The notes under the pieces were generated by a model. It was not told where the DNA came from, did not search any database, and worked only from the letters and a program-made list of their open reading frames with translations. From assembly GCF_008930665.1 (NCBI RefSeq), contig NZ_PQMG01000001.1, positions 248,001 to 312,000 of the forward strand: DNA of 64,000 nucleotides. The letters run 5' to 3'. The translations under genes were made by a program, and so were the position numbers. This document shows positions 36,602 through 45,650 of this stretch, piece after piece. Each line of letters starts with the position of its first letter. The first letter of the stretch is position 1. This stretch comes from Corynebacterium sp. 74A (lineage in GTDB: Bacteria; Actinomycetota; Actinomycetes; Mycobacteriales; Mycobacteriaceae).

Positions 36602-37519
36602 CTAGTTATCCTTGTTCAGCTCTTTGATCTGCTGCACACCGCTGCCGGGCTCAGACTCCTCGGGGGAGGGCACCTGCGGCTCGCCGCCCGCTACGGGTTG
36701 CTGCGGCTGCTGGGCTTGCTGTCCGGCACCGCTGTTCTGCTGGGCCATGTTGTACTGCGCCAGCGCCTGGGCTGCCTGCCGCTGCTGGTTCTGCTGCTGC
36801 GCCTGCTGGGCGTCATTCTTACGCTTGACCATGGCCTCTTGTACCTGGGCGACGAGCTGCTCCGGCAGCACGACGGGCAACGAGGTGCCGGCCATCATCG
36901 GCTGATCGCCGCGATAAACGAAGGTGCGGGCGAGCACATCGCGGGCGAGATCTCGCAGATCATCGGCCCGATCCTTGGGGCCGACGAGCGTGGTACGCAG
37001 CATCCAGCGGGGGCCATCGCAGCCGATCATGCGGATCTGGGCCTGGTCGGTCACACCGACGAGCTCGGTGCCCCACGGGCCGTCCTCGGTGTGCACCGCG
37101 AGTCCATCGTTTTCCATTCCGGCGCGGATCTCATCGATCACGGTGGGCCACTGGGGCTGGGATGCGGCGGCAGCAAAGCCCACCGGGGTGATGCGGCCGT
37201 GCTCGGTAACGATGTGAAGCATGCGGGGGCCGTTCTCCCCCATCTCCACCTGCACTTGGCTGGGCTTGGGCAGGGCGATCTTCATCGAACCCAGATCCAA
37301 GGTGCCCACAGAGAAATCAGAGAAGTCGAATTCCTCGATATCGACACTCTGGCCATCGAAGGGGCCATACTCCTCGCCGGCGGCACTGCTATCGGAATCA
37401 ACCGCGGAGTCACCGTAGGCGGCGTCGGGCTGCTCGGTGGCGGTGGCGTGGGCCCCCGTCTCCTCAGCTGCTGCGTGCTTCTCTTCGTTCTTCTTGCCAA
37501 ATGGCCACATGGGCGTCAC
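36602..37519 (-). CDS. DUF3710 family protein with Gln-rich C-terminus
   Basis: A 305-residue protein matching the actinobacterial DUF3710 group (position next to dut, as Rv2696c-Rv2697c). The N-terminus is WPFGKKNEEK, then a low-complexity acidic stretch (residues 15-55). The DUF3710 core spans about 60-225 (DFSDFSVGTLDLGS near its start). From residue 228 the protein is strongly Gln/Ala-rich. Possibly a scaffold or envelope-related protein; no enzymatic motif is seen. Start GTG 37519 or ATG 37510. It is followed closely by the methyltransferase gene, so they are probably co-transcribed. Confidence 0.8.
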   Translation of the reverse strand: MTPMWPFGKKNEEKHAAAEETGAHATATEQPDAAYGDSAVDSDSSAAGEEYGPFDGQSVDIEEFDFSDFSVGTLDLGSMKIALPKPSQVQVEMGENGPRMLHIVTEHGRITPVGFAAAASQPQWPTVIDEIRAGMENDGLAVHTEDGPWGTELVGVTDQAQIRMIGCDGPRWMLRTTLVGPKDRADDLRDLARDVLARTFVYRGDQPMMAGTSLPVVLPEQLVAQVQEAMVKRKNDAQQAQQQNQQRQAAQALAQYNMAQQNSGAGQQAQQPQQPVAGGEPQVPSPEESEPGSGVQQIKELNKDN

Positions 37520-37578
37520 TACCTAACGTTTATTCGGGTCTCTTGCTATAGGGGTACTACTTTTGCCGAGCCTACTAT

Positions 37579-38010
37579 TTAATTCAGCCCTGTCGAACCA
37601 TAGCCGCCGGTGCCACGAACGGTGTCGTCGAGTTCCTCCACTTCCTCGAAATCCACCAGCTCGACCTTTTGAATCACCAGCTGGGCGATGCGCATCCCGC
37701 GGGTGACGGAAAAACTCTCGTGGGGATCGTGGTTAATCAGGCATACCTTGATTTCGCCGCGATAGTCCGCGTCGATAGTGCCTGGGGTATTGACCACGGA
37801 GATGCCATGTTTCGCACCGAGTCCAGAGCGCGGATGAATCAGCCCCACATATCCCAGCGGCAGCGCCAGAGCGATGCCAGTGGCGATGAGCGCGCGCTCC
37901 CCTGGCTCCAGGGTGAGAGAGTCTGCTGCATAGAGATCCACCCCGGCGTCGCCGCGGTGGGCTCGAGTGGGCAAGGGCAAGTCGGGATCGAGTCGCTTGA
38001 TCTTAAACAC
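37579..38010 (-). CDS. dut: Deoxyuridine 5'-triphosphate nucleotidohydrolase
   Basis: A 143-residue trimeric dUTPase that hydrolyses dUTP to dUMP and keeps uracil out of DNA. Motif 1 is [12 protein letters not shown], motif 2 [11 protein letters not shown], motif 3 [16 protein letters not shown], motif 4 RIAQLVI and motif 5 [12 protein letters not shown]. All five are present and the length is normal. It lies divergently from the DUF3093 gene with 233 bases between starts. Confidence 0.97.
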   Translation of the reverse strand: MFKIKRLDPDLPLPTRAHRGDAGVDLYAADSLTLEPGERALIATGIALALPLGYVGLIHPRSGLGAKHGISVVNTPGTIDADYRGEIKVCLINHDPHESFSVTRGMRIAQLVIQKVELVDFEEVEELDDTVRGTGGYGSTGLN

Positions 38011-38229
38011 AGCACACAGCCTAGTCCTTCCGCCCCTGAACCCCCGAAGAGACAGCGGGTCGATGGACCGCAGCTCTGGCGCCTAGCCGCGGACGTTAAG
38101 GACCGTGATCAGCGGCGCAGCGTGAGCCTTGGGCGCAGCTCAGCACCACCGCAGCGTAGGAAATACTGAGTACATACTGAGAGGAAATTATGAGTGGTGA
38201 GGCTAAGTTGGACGTGGTGATAACTGCAC

Positions 38230-38235
38230 TACACT
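38230..38235 (+). promoter_or_regulatory. Candidate -10 box of the DUF3093 gene
   Basis: TACACT, ending eight bases before the GTG at 38244. Confidence 0.5.
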
Positions 38236-38243
38236 CTAGGGAT

Positions 38244-38768
38244 GTGACTACGTCTACGGAGAAGCGCGCCGCGACCCTCTACCGCGAACGGCAATGGGTT
38301 CCGTGGTATTGGTGGGTCCTGGCACTCACGATGGTGACAGTGTTCTGCCTGCAGTTGATGTTCAACCGCAATGTCTGGTGGTTCATTATTCCCGAGATCA
38401 TTCTGGGTGCTGCAGTGATCTGGTACCTGTGGTGGATTTCCTCGACCACCGTGGTGGTGGAAGAAGACGCCGACGGGGTGCGGTGGCTCAGCACTGATGG
38501 CGCTTCCCTGCCACACACTGTGGTGGATCGCTCCTTGGCCGTGCCCGCCTCCGCGAAGCAAAACGCCATGGGCCGCCAGCTGGATCCGGCAGCCTATTTG
38601 GTCTCCCACGGCTGGGTGCCCCAAATGGTGATGTTGGTGCTGGATGATAGCGACGATCCCACCCCCTACTGGCTCGTTAGCTCCAAGGACCCGGCCGCCG
38701 TTCTCGAAGCCTTTGTTCCGGACCAGGCCGACACCGCCACCGCGCCGCTACGCCGCGGCCAGCGCTAG
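38244..38768 (+). CDS. DUF3093 family membrane protein
   Basis: A 174-residue protein with two membrane helices (about residues 19-40 and 44-63), rich in aromatic residues (WVPWYWWVLALTMVTVF), and a soluble C-terminal domain of about 110 residues. It matches the DUF3093 family, whose position beside dut and DUF4193 is conserved in mycobacteria (Rv2698). Function unknown. The GTG at 38244 is preferred because of its -10 element; an in-frame ATG 18 codons earlier lies upstream of the predicted transcript start. It faces the DUF4193 gene with a terminator between. Confidence 0.82.
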   Translation: MTTSTEKRAATLYRERQWVPWYWWVLALTMVTVFCLQLMFNRNVWWFIIPEIILGAAVIWYLWWISSTTVVVEEDADGVRWLSTDGASLPHTVVDRSLAVPASAKQNAMGRQLDPAAYLVSHGWVPQMVMLVLDDSDDPTPYWLVSSKDPAAVLEAFVPDQADTATAPLRRGQR

Positions 38769-38792
38769 CACCGTCAGTTCCGCAGCACGCAT

Positions 38793-38828
38793 AACGCCGA
38801 CGATGAAACATTCTCATCGCCGGCGTTT
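38793..38828. terminator. Terminator after the DUF3093 gene
   Basis: Stem AACGCCG-A-CGATGA / TCATCG-C-CGGCGTT, followed by TGTTGT on the plus strand. Confidence 0.7.
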
Positions 38829-38847
38829 GTTGTCTGCACAGGGCTGT

Positions 38848-38859
38848 GCTTATCGACGC
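38848..38859 (+). repeat. GCTTATCGACGC repeat (12 of 13 bases), intergenic copy
   Basis: Lies 22 bases from the DUF4193 stop, between convergent genes. The flank CTGTGCTTATCG is also shared with the copy at 7147. Confidence 0.65.
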
Positions 38860-38881
38860 ATCCCCGTTGGATCTCTCCGTA

Positions 38882-39178
38882 CTAGGCGCAGTCGAGGCAG
38901 ATTTCGGAGCCATCAGACTCCACGTGAGACATACGGTTGCGCTTCTGCACGAGAAAGCAGCTCCCGCAGGTGAACTCGTTCTCCTGACGAGGCTTGACGT
39001 CCACGTTGAGCTCTTCGCCGGACAGATCCAGCGCCGGAAGCTCAAAGGGCTCCACGATCTCGCCATCATCATCAATATTCGAGGAGCTGGTATCAGCGGC
39101 GGCCTTCAGGCTCTCCAAAGAATCCGCGTCAAGCTCGTCTTCAACTCGGCCGCGTGGAGCGTCGTAATCAGTAGCCAT
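38882..39178 (-). CDS. DUF4193 family small zinc-ribbon protein
   Basis: A 98-residue acidic protein starting MATDYDAPRGRVEDE. The C-terminal half has two cysteine pairs, CGSC and CLDC, separated by about 24 residues with a basic KRNRMSH segment, suggesting a zinc ribbon. It matches DUF4193, which is widespread in actinobacteria; RbpA-like transcription roles have been considered for small zinc proteins of this kind, but no function can be assigned here. The next gene (suhB) is on the same strand, 202 bases away. Confidence 0.88.
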   Translation of the reverse strand: MATDYDAPRGRVEDELDADSLESLKAAADTSSSNIDDDGEIVEPFELPALDLSGEELNVDVKPRQENEFTCGSCFLVQKRNRMSHVESDGSEICLDCA

Positions 39179-39380
39179 GGGGAAACTTCCTTGTGTGTCT
39201 CGGGCTAGACGGTCAGGTCACACTTCTGGCGAGTTCCATACGCGTTTGAAGGGGTGAACAGGTGGTGAACTCGCTATCGACGCGCATACTAAAACACATA
39301 CTGAGCTTTGTCACCTTCCCACTCGGACACACTCGGCACACCCCACCCCCGTTTCCGTGGCTGAGCACAGATTCAGCAGC

Positions 39381-40238
39381 TCACCGCTCATTCGTAGCGG
39401 TGCCGACCACCCCCGCTAATTGAGCCGCAACGCCCGGCTGGGCGACAAGAACCAGTGCATTATCGGCGCTGGACGTAGACAACGGCGGACAATCCACCGT
39501 GGCGCCAGCCTCCCGCGCGATGAGCATGCCGGCCGCATAGTCCCATGCATTCAAACCGCGCTCATAATAGGCATCAACCATGCCTGCGGCGACGGCCACC
39601 AGGTCCAAGGCGGCCGAGCCCATGCGCCGAATATCGCGCACCTGCGGCAGCAGTGTGGCCAACACCGCGGCCTGTTCGGCACGGCGCTCGGCGGAATAGG
39701 AAAACCCAGTGGCTACCAGCGCGGTGGCCAGATGGGCACTATCCCCGCACTGTAGCGGGCGAGGGTGCTGCGAGGTGGCGTCGTCACGCATATCAGCCCC
39801 TAGCCCCACCCCGGCGCTCGCGCACGCCCCAGTCGCCACGTTGAGCACGGCCCCAGCCACCACCTCACCATCGATGGCGGCGGCAATGGAGACCGCGTAC
39901 TGCGGCAGGTTGTAGAGGAAGTTCACAGTGCCGTCGATGGGATCGACAATCCACACCACCCCCGTGGCGCTGCGTTTCTGGGCGCCTTCCTCACCGATGA
40001 GACCATCGCCCGGGCGCAACTGCTCCAAGCGGGTGGCGATGAACTCTTCGCTTGTCTCATCCACGATCGTCACCGGATCTACGGCCGATGACTTGGTGCG
40101 GGTAACCGCCCGGAGATCACCACCGAACTCGGCGCGGGTGCGCATAATCACCTCGCGGGCCTCATAGGCCACGGTGATCGCGGTGCGGCGCAGCTCGTGA
40201 ACAGTATCAGTACTCAGGGTGTGCGATGTGGCAGTCAT
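39381..40238 (-). CDS. suhB: Inositol monophosphatase family protein
   Basis: A 285-residue magnesium-dependent phosphatase. Metal motifs: IGEEG at residues 81-85, then WIVDPIDGTVNFLYNLP (D99, D102) and the C-terminal WDYAAGMLIAREAGA. The likely substrate is inositol 1-phosphate, consistent with the PI-based lipids made by the pgsA-pimA group. The start is the ATG at 40238: a CACAAT box ends seven bases upstream, pointing to a leaderless mRNA. Longer in-frame readings up to 40637 overlap ppgK antisense and are false. Divergent from ppgK. Confidence 0.93.
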   Translation of the reverse strand: MTATSHTLSTDTVHELRRTAITVAYEAREVIMRTRAEFGGDLRAVTRTKSSAVDPVTIVDETSEEFIATRLEQLRPGDGLIGEEGAQKRSATGVVWIVDPIDGTVNFLYNLPQYAVSIAAAIDGEVVAGAVLNVATGACASAGVGLGADMRDDATSQHPRPLQCGDSAHLATALVATGFSYSAERRAEQAAVLATLLPQVRDIRRMGSAALDLVAVAAGMVDAYYERGLNAWDYAAGMLIAREAGATVDCPPLSTSSADNALVLVAQPGVAAQLAGVVGTATNER

Positions 40239-40245
40239 GGTCTCT

Positions 40246-40251
40246 ATTGTG
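40246..40251 (-). promoter_or_regulatory. Candidate -10 box of suhB
   Basis: CACAAT on the minus strand, seven bases before the suhB ATG. Confidence 0.5.
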
Positions 40252-40418
40252 CACCTCGGACGCCCTGCTGGCTCAGGCCATGATCGACCGCCACCGCGAC
40301 AAAGAGAATCGCTCGCCGCCCTGCTCCGCCGTGGACGTCCGGCGCGCGGCGCGCAGAAACGCTGGCAGAGCGGCCGCGATAGAAGGGCGACCACCGCTGC
40401 AGCACGGGAGTCGTTTTG

Positions 40419-40424
40419 TAAGAT
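40419..40424 (+). promoter_or_regulatory. Candidate -10 box of ppgK
   Basis: TAAGAT, seven bases before the ATG at 40432. Confidence 0.55.
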
Positions 40425-40431
40425 GGGGGCT

Positions 40432-41184
40432 ATGACGCGCACAGGTTTTGGTATTGACATCGGCGGCTCGGGCGTGAAAGGCGCCAAGGTTGACCTTGAC
40501 ACGGGTGAATTTATTGGCGAACGCCTCAAAATATCGACTCCGCAGCCAGCAACTCCAGAGGCAGTAGCCGAGGTTGTCGCCGAGATCATCGCCCACTTCG
40601 AATGGACCGGCCCGGTGGGCATTACGGTTCCCGCCATCGTGAAAAATCAGGTGGCGCTGTCCGCCGCCAATATCGATCCCTCGTGGATCAACACGGACGT
40701 TTCGGATCTTTTCTCCCGCCACATCGATAACGAGCAGATCGTGGTGCTCAATGACGCCGACGCCGCCGGGCTGGCCGAGGTGCGTTACGGCGATGAGCGC
40801 GCCCGCGAAGGTGCAGCCATCCTGCTGACCATCGGCACCGGCATTGGCTCCGCCATGCTTGTCGATGGCATCCTCTTCCCCAACACCGAGCTGGGGCACA
40901 TGAATGTGGGCAAGAAAGAAGCCGAGCAGCTCGCCTCCTCTGCGGCGAAGGACCGGGAGGAATTGTCCTATAAGAAGTGGAGCAAGCGCGTGAGCAAGGT
41001 GCTCAACGAGTATGAGCGCCTGCTCAACCCGTCCATCTTCATCGTCGGCGGCGGCATTTCCCGCAAGGCCGATAAATGGGTACCGCTGTTGACCGTCAAT
41101 ACCCCCGTGATCCCCGCCCAGCTGCGCAACCGAGCCGGTATCGTGGGCGCGGCACTCGCGGCCGAGGACAACATCACTCCTTAA
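40432..41184 (+). CDS. ppgK: Polyphosphate glucokinase
   Basis: A 250-residue ROK-type kinase that phosphorylates glucose with polyphosphate (or ATP). The phosphate motif is GIDIGGSGVKGAK at residues 6-18, and the sugar/catalytic segment VLNDADAAGLAEVRYG has the catalytic aspartate. The ROK-like LTIGTGIGSAMLVDG and ELGHMNV blocks are clear. I use the ATG at 40432 (MTRTGFGIDIGG). An ATG nine bases upstream overlaps the -10 box and was not used. Position between suhB and sigA is conserved with mycobacteria (Rv2702). Confidence 0.95.
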   Translation: MTRTGFGIDIGGSGVKGAKVDLDTGEFIGERLKISTPQPATPEAVAEVVAEIIAHFEWTGPVGITVPAIVKNQVALSAANIDPSWINTDVSDLFSRHIDNEQIVVLNDADAAGLAEVRYGDERAREGAAILLTIGTGIGSAMLVDGILFPNTELGHMNVGKKEAEQLASSAAKDREELSYKKWSKRVSKVLNEYERLLNPSIFIVGGGISRKADKWVPLLTVNTPVIPAQLRNRAGIVGAALAAEDNITP

Positions 41185-41260
41185 ACGTAGCTCCCCACGC
41201 TGCCCCGCCAGTACCACGCTTAGGGGGTGGGGCTAGTGGCAGTACATGGGGATACTTCTA

Positions 41261-41266
41261 TATACT
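41261..41266 (+). promoter_or_regulatory. Candidate sigA -10 box
   Basis: TATACT in CTATATACT; the -35 is not clear. Transcripts starting near 41272 would have a leader of about 240 bases and include the GAGGCCG hairpin. Confidence 0.45.
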
Positions 41267-41284
41267 GGGCGGTTGTTCTTAACC

Positions 41285-41308
41285 GAGGCCGAATGACGGC
41301 CTCTCTTT
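41285..41308 (+). terminator. Hairpin GAGGCCG/CGGCCTC followed by TCTTTG
   Basis: A 7 bp perfect stem with five-base loop. It may end ppgK transcription; because it lies after the TATACT box it could alternatively attenuate sigA. Confidence 0.5.
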
Positions 41309-41515
41309 GCGCCGCTGGTACGCACTACCGGCTAGCGTTTTCGCTGGCCATTAGGGCGAAACCGGCGGTTGCGTTGGTTAGTGATTCAGCGACACCACCC
41401 CGTGGCGTCGCCGGCACCGCACAACCGCACACGAAGACACAGCGCTCGACACACCGCACACTTCGGGGAGATCCCCGAGGGGAAAGACGAGCGAGACAGA
41501 CGAGAAAGGGCGTAC

Positions 41516-43180
41516 GTGGCAGCCACTGATCCTTCGGACACCGGCACTCCGGCCGAGGCTGGTTCCAAAGCAACAACTGGGCGTGATAATGCCACGGGAG
41601 GCACGACTGTGAAGAAGGCAACCGCTAAGAAGGTCGCACGCAAGGCAGCACGCAAGGCAGCCCCGCGCGCGGCCCGCACCGCTGACACCTCGACCCCGGC
41701 AGACACCACAGCCGCACGCAGCGAGGCAACCGCCCCCGCATCGAGTTCGACCGCCGGCGAGACCACGGACGCCGCCACCGCCGCGAAAGCGACGAAGAAA
41801 GCAGCCAAGAAGACGGCGAAGAAGACCGCCAAGAAGAGCGCCAAAAAGACCGCTCGCAAGGCTGCGAAGAAGACCGCTAAGAAAACGGCTAAGAAGACCG
41901 CGAAAAAGACGGCCAAGAAGACAACTAAAAAGACAACCAAGACAACAGCGAAGAAGTCGACGCGCAAGGCCACCGCTGCGGAAAAGGTTGTGGTGGATGA
42001 GGATCTCGAGGAGGATCAGCTCCACGAGCAAGACGTAGACACCGATCTCGATGATGCCGATGTGGACTACGATCCGGATAGCCCCAGCGAGGACGACGAA
42101 CCCTTCGCCGACGGTGACGCTGATACCGACTCCGAGGACGACAGTGCCGAGGACGAGGAAGAAGAAGATGACGGCTCCTCGGTCTGGGATGAGGACGAGT
42201 CTGCCGCCCTGCGCCAGGCCCGCAAGGACGCCGAGCTCACCGCCTCGGCTGACTCGGTGCGCGCCTATCTGAAGCAGATCGGCAAGGTGGCGCTGCTCAA
42301 CGCCGAGCAGGAGGTCTCCCTCGCCAAGCGCATCGAGGCCGGGCTCTATGCCACCCACCGTCTTGAGCAGCTGACTGAGGCCTATGCCCAGGGCGATAAG
42401 GACGCCAAGCTCACCCCGGCTATGAAGCGCGACCTGCGCTCCATTGCCCGCGATGGCCGCAAGGCCAAGAACCACCTGCTGGAGGCCAACCTCCGCCTGG
42501 TGGTGTCTTTGGCGAAGCGCTATACCGGCCGCGGCATGGCCTTCTTGGACCTCATCCAGGAAGGCAACTTGGGTCTGATTCGCGCCGTCGAGAAATTCGA
42601 CTACACCAAGGGCTACAAGTTCTCCACCTACGCCACGTGGTGGATCCGCCAAGCCATTACCCGCGCCATGGCCGATCAGGCCCGCACCATCCGTATCCCG
42701 GTGCACATGGTGGAAGTGATTAACAAGCTGGGCCGCATCCAGCGTGAGCTGCTGCAGGATCTGGGTCGCGAACCCACCCCGCAGGAGCTGGCGAAGGAAA
42801 TGGACATCACCGAGGACAAGGTGATGGAGATCCAGCAGTACGCCCGCGAGCCGATCTCGCTGGATCAGACCATTGGTGATGAGGGCGATAGCCAGCTCGG
42901 TGACTTCATCGAGGATTCCGAGGCCGTCGTGGCCGTGGATGCGGTGTCCTTCACCTTGCTGCAAGACCAGCTGCAGGACGTGCTGCACACGCTCTCCGAG
43001 CGTGAGGCCGGCGTGGTGCGCTTGCGCTTCGGGCTGACCGATGGCATGCCGCGCACCCTCGACGAGATCGGCCAGGTCTATGGCGTGACCCGCGAACGCA
43101 TCCGGCAGATCGAGTCCAAGACCATGTCGAAGCTGCGCCACCCCTCTCGCTCTCAGGTACTGCGCGACTACCTCGACTAG
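41516..43180 (+). CDS. sigA: Primary sigma factor SigA with a histone-like tail
   Basis: The 554-residue principal sigma factor. Regions 1.2 to 4.2 occupy about 245-554: [19 protein letters not shown] (2.2), [19 protein letters not shown] (2.3-2.4, -10 reading) and [19 protein letters not shown] (4.2, -35 reading). The N-terminus is unusual. Residues 91-151 are an almost pure Lys/Ala/Thr stretch built on KKTA units, like histone H1 tails, directly followed by an acidic stretch (160-229, mostly D and E). Start GTG at 41516 with AAAGGG upstream. An in-frame ATG 49 codons earlier lacks support. Lys-Ala-Thr tails are known in actinobacterial SigA; here the repeat is long. Confidence 0.96.
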   Translation: MAATDPSDTGTPAEAGSKATTGRDNATGGTTVKKATAKKVARKAARKAAPRAARTADTSTPADTTAARSEATAPASSSTAGETTDAATAAKATKKAAKKTAKKTAKKSAKKTARKAAKKTAKKTAKKTAKKTAKKTTKKTTKTTAKKSTRKATAAEKVVVDEDLEEDQLHEQDVDTDLDDADVDYDPDSPSEDDEPFADGDADTDSEDDSAEDEEEEDDGSSVWDEDESAALRQARKDAELTASADSVRAYLKQIGKVALLNAEQEVSLAKRIEAGLYATHRLEQLTEAYAQGDKDAKLTPAMKRDLRSIARDGRKAKNHLLEANLRLVVSLAKRYTGRGMAFLDLIQEGNLGLIRAVEKFDYTKGYKFSTYATWWIRQAITRAMADQARTIRIPVHMVEVINKLGRIQRELLQDLGREPTPQELAKEMDITEDKVMEIQQYAREPISLDQTIGDEGDSQLGDFIEDSEAVVAVDAVSFTLLQDQLQDVLHTLSEREAGVVRLRFGLTDGMPRTLDEIGQVYGVTRERIRQIESKTMSKLRHPSRSQVLRDYLD

Positions 43181-43198
43181 ACGCTCGCCTAAGATCAA

Positions 43199-43242
43199 CG
43201 ACTACGGCCCCTGCTGCTACTACGCAGCGAGGGCCGTAGTCG
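43199..43242. terminator. Bidirectional terminator after sigA
   Basis: Stem CGACTACGGCCC/GGGCCGTAGTCG with an internal small hairpin in the loop, between convergent genes. Confidence 0.85.
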
Positions 43243-43263
43243 TATGTCCGAGGCTTGTAACAC

Positions 43264-44769
43264 CTAGGGCGCAGCTGGCCCCGAATCGCGCTGCTCTGGA
43301 TGCGCAGCAGCGGTGCGGGGCTGCTCCGGCTGCGTCTGGGACTGGTGGCTGAAACGTGGCGGCAGCACCGGTGGCGCCGGTGGCTGCTGCCCGGGCGCTG
43401 CTGGGCTACCAGCGGCCATCGCCCCCTGCGGCGGGACGCCGGGGTGCGGCTGCGGGTGGCGGGCCCAATAGTCTGCAGCCAACCCCTGCTTGCCATAAGC
43501 CATGCGGCGGTGCAGCGTTTCGAGCGGGCCACGGCGCCCCATGAGCTGCAGCGCATAGGCTCCAAGGACCGTCACCGCCCAGATCGCCGCCGCCAAGCCG
43601 GTGGCCACGGCGGCGCCGGAGCTCTGCCCCCAGCCCAGCCCATAAGAGGCGACGAAGATGGTAGCGAGGAGGGACTGGGCCACATATCCGGACATCGAAC
43701 GCTGCCCCAGTGCCGCCACTGGCGCGATCCACACCGGTAGTGCGCGCTCATAGCTCGTGCCCTGCGCCGTCTTTTCCGTGATCCGGCGCTGCATCGGGGC
43801 GCAGGCGAGAACGATAATCGCCACGATGCCTGGGCCGGTGGCCACACCAAAGCCAGTGTTGAGCACCATCCACGTCGCGAGGCTATCCTCGTTGCCGAAT
43901 ACGCCGATCGCGTTGAGCCCCATGGGAAGCCCCACCGCGACCATCACCACAATGCCGGCAGCCGCCGCGATCCAGAGCGTGCGCCGATGCTCCTCTGGGT
44001 GGGTGAGCACCCCGCGGCGCGCCCAGACGAATCCGAGCAGCATCAGGGGAAAGAGCATGGGGATCTCGGTACCCAAGTTCAGCGGCTGCAGCACCAGGAA
44101 TAGCGCGCCACCGACGAGCTGAGAAAGATAGCTGTCGAGGAAGTTCGAGGCGAGCGGCATCCCACCCGATGCCGTGGTCTCGGGACCGAAGAGATCAAAC
44201 TGGGAATCGGCAATCATCAAGACAATGGCGATAATCAGATTGCCTATCATCCACATTGCCGATAACACCCCGGCGATAATGAGCAGGGTTTTATCCCGGA
44301 AGTTAATCATCAGCGCCAGCACTGCCCCAGCTATGCCATAAAAGACCATGATGTCGCCAAAGTAGAGAAACACCATATGCACGGCGCCGAAGATAGCGAG
44401 CCACAGATAGCGCATCGCGATGGTTCTGCGCGCTGCGCCGAGTGGGTAGCGTCGTCGAGCCAAAGACATGGCGATCAGGCCCACGCCGAATCCCAGCATG
44501 GTGGAAAACATCGGCAATCCGCGCACGTGCGCCAGCATGGATCCGGCAACCACAGCGACCTTATCCGCCGTAGAGCCATCCACCACTCCCCCGAGTTCTT
44601 GGACGCTGGCCCCAGCGGGTCCGGCAAGCCACGTTGTGGTGAGATTCGCGATCGCAATGCCGAGCAGGGTGAATCCGCGGGCGAGATCGGGGGCGAGCAT
44701 GCGCACTGTCGCCGCGCTGCGCAGGGGTGGATCTGTCGGAGAGGACGCCGCAGTAGTCGGGGCACTCAT
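43264..44769 (-). CDS. DUF418 family membrane protein
   Basis: A polytopic membrane protein of about 501 residues. The N-terminal DUF418 hallmark is APDLARGFTLLGIAIANL. About ten membrane helices follow, and the C-terminal DUF418 domain includes ALGQRSMSGYVAQSLL and RRGPLETLHRRMAYG. The final 75 residues are Pro/Gln-rich and probably disordered. The family is of unknown role in the cell envelope; some members sit in transporter or lipid contexts. I start at ATG 44769 (MSAPTTAASS). A longer reading to 44844 would begin inside the neighbouring terminator hairpin and is rejected. Confidence 0.85.
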   Translation of the reverse strand: MSAPTTAASSPTDPPLRSAATVRMLAPDLARGFTLLGIAIANLTTTWLAGPAGASVQELGGVVDGSTADKVAVVAGSMLAHVRGLPMFSTMLGFGVGLIAMSLARRRYPLGAARRTIAMRYLWLAIFGAVHMVFLYFGDIMVFYGIAGAVLALMINFRDKTLLIIAGVLSAMWMIGNLIIAIVLMIADSQFDLFGPETTASGGMPLASNFLDSYLSQLVGGALFLVLQPLNLGTEIPMLFPLMLLGFVWARRGVLTHPEEHRRTLWIAAAAGIVVMVAVGLPMGLNAIGVFGNEDSLATWMVLNTGFGVATGPGIVAIIVLACAPMQRRITEKTAQGTSYERALPVWIAPVAALGQRSMSGYVAQSLLATIFVASYGLGWGQSSGAAVATGLAAAIWAVTVLGAYALQLMGRRGPLETLHRRMAYGKQGLAADYWARHPQPHPGVPPQGAMAAGSPAAPGQQPPAPPVLPPRFSHQSQTQPEQPRTAAAHPEQRDSGPAAP

Positions 44770-44816
44770 CGCTGGTGACGCTCTTTCTACTTCCTCGAAG
44801 GTGGGGGGGCAGGAAA

Positions 44817-44850
44817 CAAGAAAAGCCGCGTGAGACATACTCACGCGGCT
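44817..44850 (-). terminator. Intrinsic terminator of the DUF4190 gene
   Basis: Stem AGCCGCGTGAG/CTCACGCGGCT with a five-base loop, followed on the minus strand by TTTCTTG. It is an almost ideal rho-independent terminator, twelve bases after the gene's stop. Confidence 0.92.
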
Positions 44851-44861
44851 GCTTCACGTGC

Positions 44862-45473
44862 TTATTGATTCATGTAGTTCTCGATACAGGTTTCCATCTG
44901 ATCCTCGGGAACATTCTGGCATTCTTCAACAACACCGCTGACGAGGGAACCGAAAACGATCGTGATCACGGCGACAATGACCAATAGCAGCACGGAGATG
45001 ACCACCGAAATGATGGACATGGTCACGCGGCGCTTCGGCCCCTGCATCTTACGGCCCTTCACCCACGCGATAATGCCCAGCACAATGCCGGCAATTGCGA
45101 GGAATGGGGCTACCACCAGACCAACAACGGTGGCCGCGAGAACCACGGCCGCGATGGACACGCCCAGTGCCCACGGAGCAATCTTGTTCACCTGCTCCAC
45201 GGGATAGCCATAGTGGCCGCCGGGGTGAGCGCCCAGGTCAGAGTAGCCACCCTGATTGGGATACGCGCCCTGATTGGGGTAGCCGCCCGGACCGGGATAA
45301 CTGCCCTGCGTGGGATAGCCACTGGGATAGCCACTCTGGTCCGTCTGGCCGGAGTTCTGCACATCCCCAGAGAAGGAGTCACTCGAATTCGGCATCCGGT
45401 GCTGTGGCTGGCTATTCGGCCACTCGCCATCCTGCCAAGCGTTGTTGGAGTTGCGATCGTTGTTGTCTGTCAT
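44862..45473 (-). CDS. DUF4190-type membrane protein
   Basis: A 203-residue protein with a hydrophilic N-terminus of about 90 residues made of Gly-Tyr-Pro-Asn-Gln repeats (units like GGYPNQGAYPNQ), then two membrane segments: about 98-130 (WALGVSIAAVVLAATVVGL) and 145-180. The pattern matches DUF4190 (Gly/Pro-rich leader plus a two-helix domain), common and uncharacterised in actinobacteria. The C-terminus holds two cysteines (EECQNVPEDQMETC) that could form a disulfide outside the cell. It is a single-gene transcript with its own terminator. Confidence 0.8.
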   Translation of the reverse strand: MTDNNDRNSNNAWQDGEWPNSQPQHRMPNSSDSFSGDVQNSGQTDQSGYPSGYPTQGSYPGPGGYPNQGAYPNQGGYSDLGAHPGGHYGYPVEQVNKIAPWALGVSIAAVVLAATVVGLVVAPFLAIAGIVLGIIAWVKGRKMQGPKRRVTMSIISVVISVLLLVIVAVITIVFGSLVSGVVEECQNVPEDQMETCIENYMNQ

Positions 45474-45650
45474 GTGAGTGTTGTCCTTCCAGACTGTATG
45501 CGGCCCGAGCGACGGGAGTACTTCTGAGAAACTATTCCGTCTAGGGCAGTGTTATCTACAAAAGTTTATCATTACCTCAGTATCGCGACGTCATATGCGC
45601 TGTATTCGCAGTGCTACATTCCAGCCCCACGGGCTCCAGCTGAGCGGGGT

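Larger units (their letters stand above)
41185..41515. other. Intergenic region with the sigA leader
   Basis: No gene. It holds a -10 candidate (41261) and a hairpin (41285-41303), followed by about 200 bases that would be the 5' leader of sigA. Confidence 0.5.

Noticed and set aside
41378-43198. 606-residue minus-strand reading frame opposite sigA
   Set aside because: It is the shadow of the GC-rich sigA sequence, with leucine/glycine-rich nonsense content and no start context.
44770-44844. Extended start of the DUF418 protein at 44844
   Set aside because: The first codons would fall inside the perfect terminator hairpin of the DUF4190 gene.
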